From an uncultured Muribaculaceae bacterium (GTDB lineage Bacteria > Bacteroidota > Bacteroidia > Bacteroidales > Muribaculaceae): DNA of 47,597 nt. The notes under the pieces are model-generated. The model was not told where the DNA came from. It did not search any database and worked only from the letters and a program-made list of their open reading frames with translations. Position numbers and translations under genes: made by a program. Position 1 is the first letter of the stretch. The number at the start of each line of letters is the position of its first letter. Shown one piece after another: positions 45,555 through 47,597 of this stretch. The stretch spans positions 1 to 47,597 of the forward strand of contig CAJOFH010000016.1 in NCBI GenBank assembly GCA_905233845.1, written 5' to 3'.

Positions 45555-47099
45555 ATGAGCAAAGAATTAATACTATGGGCCGACGATGAGATAGATCTCC
45601 TCAAGCCACACATACTTTTCCTCAAGAATAAAGGATATGATGTCGACACTGTAACCAACGGACGAGACGCGCTCGATGCAATCTCTACGCAGAACTATAA
45701 CCTCATCATTCTCGATGAGAATATGCCAGGTATCAGTGGGCTTGAGGCTCTGCAGCAGATAAAAATCTCGCAGCCAAATGTCCCCGTCATCATGATTACC
45801 AAGAGCGAAGAGGAGAACATTATGAATCAGGCTATTGGCAGTCAAATTGCCGATTACCTCATTAAGCCTGTCAACCCAATGCAGATTTTGCTCTCCATCA
45901 AGAAAAACCTCCATAGCGATGCACTCGTGGCTCAGAAGGCTACAAGCGACTATCAGCAGGAGTTCTTGAAGATTACACAGATGATTTCTTCGGCGCGCTC
46001 TATTGAAGACTGGTATGAGCTTTATACTACTCTCGTCAGGTGGGAGCTAACTCTCTCATCGGCCGACGCGAGCATGATGGATATGCTCAAGATGCAGAAG
46101 ACTGAGGCTAATGGTATGTTCGCTAAGTTTGTCAAGCGTAACTATGAAGAATGGTTCGATGGGGAAAACCATCCTCTACGTAGTAACGAGATTTTCAAAA
46201 CACATATCTTCCCGCTTCTCGAGAAAGGGGAAAAGGTGTTCTTTATCGTCATCGACAATTTTAGGCTTGACCAATGGAAGATTATAAGCCCCCTGCTCAG
46301 CGACTTTTTTAATGTCGATGAGGATGCTCTATACACTTCTATTCTACCCACTGCGACGCAATATGCGCGCAACGCTATCTTCTCGGGGTTGCTCCCAGTA
46401 GATATTGAGAAAATGTTTCCCGAACTGTGGGTCGACGAAGATGAGGAGGAGGGAAAGAATGTCAACGAGGAGCCGCTCATCCGAACACTCTTGGAAAGAT
46501 ATCGCAAGCCTTATAAGTTCTCTTATAACAAACTCAACGACTCCAGCGCTGGTGAAAGGCTTTTGCAAAACTTCGCGGCGCTCGAAAAGAACGACCTTAA
46601 TGTCTTGGTTCTAAACTTCGTGGACATGATGTCGCACTCAAGAACTGAGTCTAAGATGATTCGTGAGCTGGCGAATTCCGACGAGGCTTATCGTTCGCTT
46701 ACCATGTCGTGGTTTAAAAACTCCTATGCCTTTGAGATCTTTAAACAGATTGCTCAACGGGGAGCTAAAGTGGTTATAACTACCGATCACGGTACCATAA
46801 AAGTGGATAACGCAGTCAAAGTAATTGGCGATCGTAACACAAATACCAATCTGCGATATAAGGTGAGCAAGAATCTAAGCTATAATCCTAAGCAGGTGTT
46901 TGAGATAAAACATCCAAAGCGAGTGGGACTGCCAAGCCCTAACGTCGCGTCAACTTACATTTTTGCTACAAACCACGATTTCTTTGCCTATCCCAACAAC
47001 TACAACTACTATGTCCAGTACTTCCGAGATACTTTTCAGCATGGTGGAATCTCAATGGAAGAGATGCTCGTGCCCATTGTCACACTTTCGCCCAAGTAG
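45555..47099 (+). CDS. porX: PorX-type response regulator with PglZ domain
   Basis: PorX links the PorY sensor kinase to type IX secretion gene expression and motor function in Bacteroidetes. This 514-residue protein has a receiver domain (1-125) with the acidic pair Asp10/Asp11, phosphoacceptor Asp54 in LIILDENMPG and the Lys in DYLIKPV. A helical linker follows. The PglZ/alkaline-phosphatase-like domain (about 200-510) has VIDNFRLDQW, LPTATQYARNAIFSG and TTDHGT, the expected metal-site segments. I chose the ATG at 45555 because MSKELILWADDE is the family start. It fits with the T9SS-tailed surface protein at 24210. Confidence 0.94.
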   Translation: MSKELILWADDEIDLLKPHILFLKNKGYDVDTVTNGRDALDAISTQNYNLIILDENMPGISGLEALQQIKISQPNVPVIMITKSEEENIMNQAIGSQIADYLIKPVNPMQILLSIKKNLHSDALVAQKATSDYQQEFLKITQMISSARSIEDWYELYTTLVRWELTLSSADASMMDMLKMQKTEANGMFAKFVKRNYEEWFDGENHPLRSNEIFKTHIFPLLEKGEKVFFIVIDNFRLDQWKIISPLLSDFFNVDEDALYTSILPTATQYARNAIFSGLLPVDIEKMFPELWVDEDEEEGKNVNEEPLIRTLLERYRKPYKFSYNKLNDSSAGERLLQNFAALEKNDLNVLVLNFVDMMSHSRTESKMIRELANSDEAYRSLTMSWFKNSYAFEIFKQIAQRGAKVVITTDHGTIKVDNAVKVIGDRNTNTNLRYKVSKNLSYNPKQVFEIKHPKRVGLPSPNVASTYIFATNHDFFAYPNNYNYYVQYFRDTFQHGGISMEEMLVPIVTLSPK

Positions 47100-47146
47100 C
47101 ACACCTTATTATATATAATATATACCCATCAAGAACCACAATATTT

Positions 47147-47213
47147 TTTTCTCAAAAAGTGTCCCACAAAATTCTGGGAGTAGTCAATGTGTTGCACGGC
47201 CAGCGCGGTGCTC
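47147..47213 (+). repeat. Diverged direct repeat, copy 1
   Basis: It shares CAAAAAGTGTCCCACA, a CTGGG core and GCGCGGTGC with 47463-47531, about 315 nt away. Confidence 0.6.
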
Positions 47214-47259
47214 TTGTTTTGTTCTCCTGTCCCGTCTGTTCATCTGTCTCTTTTTAACG

Positions 47260-47290
47260 TTGGTAACTTAAAGTATATCATTTATCTTTG
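47260..47290 (+). promoter_or_regulatory. Promoter pointing out of the right edge
   Basis: TTG at 47260-47262, a 20-nt spacer and TATCTTTG at 47283-47290 fit the consensus. No credible ORF follows within the window, so the gene lies beyond it behind a leader of at least 300 nt. The leader has repeated TGTCCC units. Confidence 0.65.
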
Positions 47291-47462
47291 CCTTGCGACC
47301 CGTCGTAAGAGCTCTTTGACATTCTACCATCCCTTATTCTTGAAAAAAGTTGACACATTTTTGTCCCATCTGTCCCAATTGTCCCGGCGATTCCGATTGT
47401 CCACGATGTCCAAGACGTCTGAGAGACCATGTCGCTATTCCGCATTGAAATCGCCCTGACAA

Positions 47463-47531
47463 TTTTTTTTTCAAAAAGTGTCCCACACCATCCTGGGGGT
47501 TGTCATTGTATTGCACCGCCGGCGCGGTGCA
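47463..47531 (+). repeat. Diverged direct repeat, copy 2
   Basis: It is the partner of 47147-47213. It includes GCACCGC-CGG-GCGGTGC-like arms that can form a hairpin. The rest of 47100-47597 holds no supported gene. Confidence 0.6.
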
Positions 47532-47597
47532 CAATTTTCTCCTCCAAAAGTGTCCCGCTCCTGCCGAGTCGGCACGTGTGAGTCGCCCCGTCCTCTC

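Noticed and set aside
47187-47459. A 90-codon plus-strand frame at the right edge
   Set aside because: It runs through the promoter and repeat DNA, has a Ser/Cys-rich low-complexity product and no family.

Overview
The window looks like a chromosomal segment of a Bacteroidales bacterium, perhaps Muribaculaceae or Prevotellaceae. Three things point there. Several promoters match the Bacteroidetes form TTG-N19/20-TANNTTTG (before the tRNA-Asn pair, before the tRNA-Glu/rpsT group, and at the right edge). There is a PorX-type regulator of the type IX secretion system, and a large surface protein with a T9SS-like C-terminal tail. The core genes also have Bacteroidetes-type sequences. The family assignment is a guess.

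Region 1 (1-4250) is accessory. Five short-overlap ORFs (128-3436) include a HEYSH zinc-metallopeptidase-like protein and a membrane protein ending in a PD-(D/E)XK-like nuclease domain. The first three genes are very AT-rich and the last is not, so the cassette may be composite. Downstream, 3530-4045 is a mosaic of tiny hairpins. One hairpin block also forms the 3' end of the third ORF.

Region 2 (4250-23850) is mostly housekeeping. It holds a coiled-coil protein ending in a clamp-binding-like QMSLF motif, then mfd with a C-terminal processing protease, two tRNA-Asn genes, an acyltransferase, lgt, a C1 peptidase, an SDR enzyme, a HAD phosphatase overlapping ribF, then upp, tsaE and birA. On the minus strand lie a small secreted coiled-coil protein, a GatB/YqeY protein, two exported proteins (one an SGNH hydrolase) and an OmpA-family lipoprotein.

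Region 3 (23850-40200) is a starch/glycogen locus: a 1733-residue starch-binding surface protein, MalQ with two CBM20 domains, a SusB-like GH97 alpha-glucosidase, a type I pullulanase and a SusA-like amylase. No susC/susD pair is present. A TGCAAACGTTTGCA operator-like palindrome sits at nearly the same distance before the promoters of the surface protein and of malQ, which suggests one regulator for both halves. A PIG-L deacetylase and a four-helix-bundle protein lie between them on the other strand.

Region 4 (40200-47597) holds a hexapeptide acetyltransferase, a fold-back repeat, a stand-alone AAA ATPase behind a TTACGTAA-type palindrome, recO, rpsT between two identical tRNA-Glu genes, a serine hydrolase and porX. 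The right edge has a diverged direct repeat and a strong promoter pointing out of the window.

Throughout, spacers carry short-period repeats: 9-nt TCCTTTNNN, 9-nt TTCTAGANN and 7-nt GTGCATT-type. The TCCTTT repeats always lie on the sense strand before a gene.
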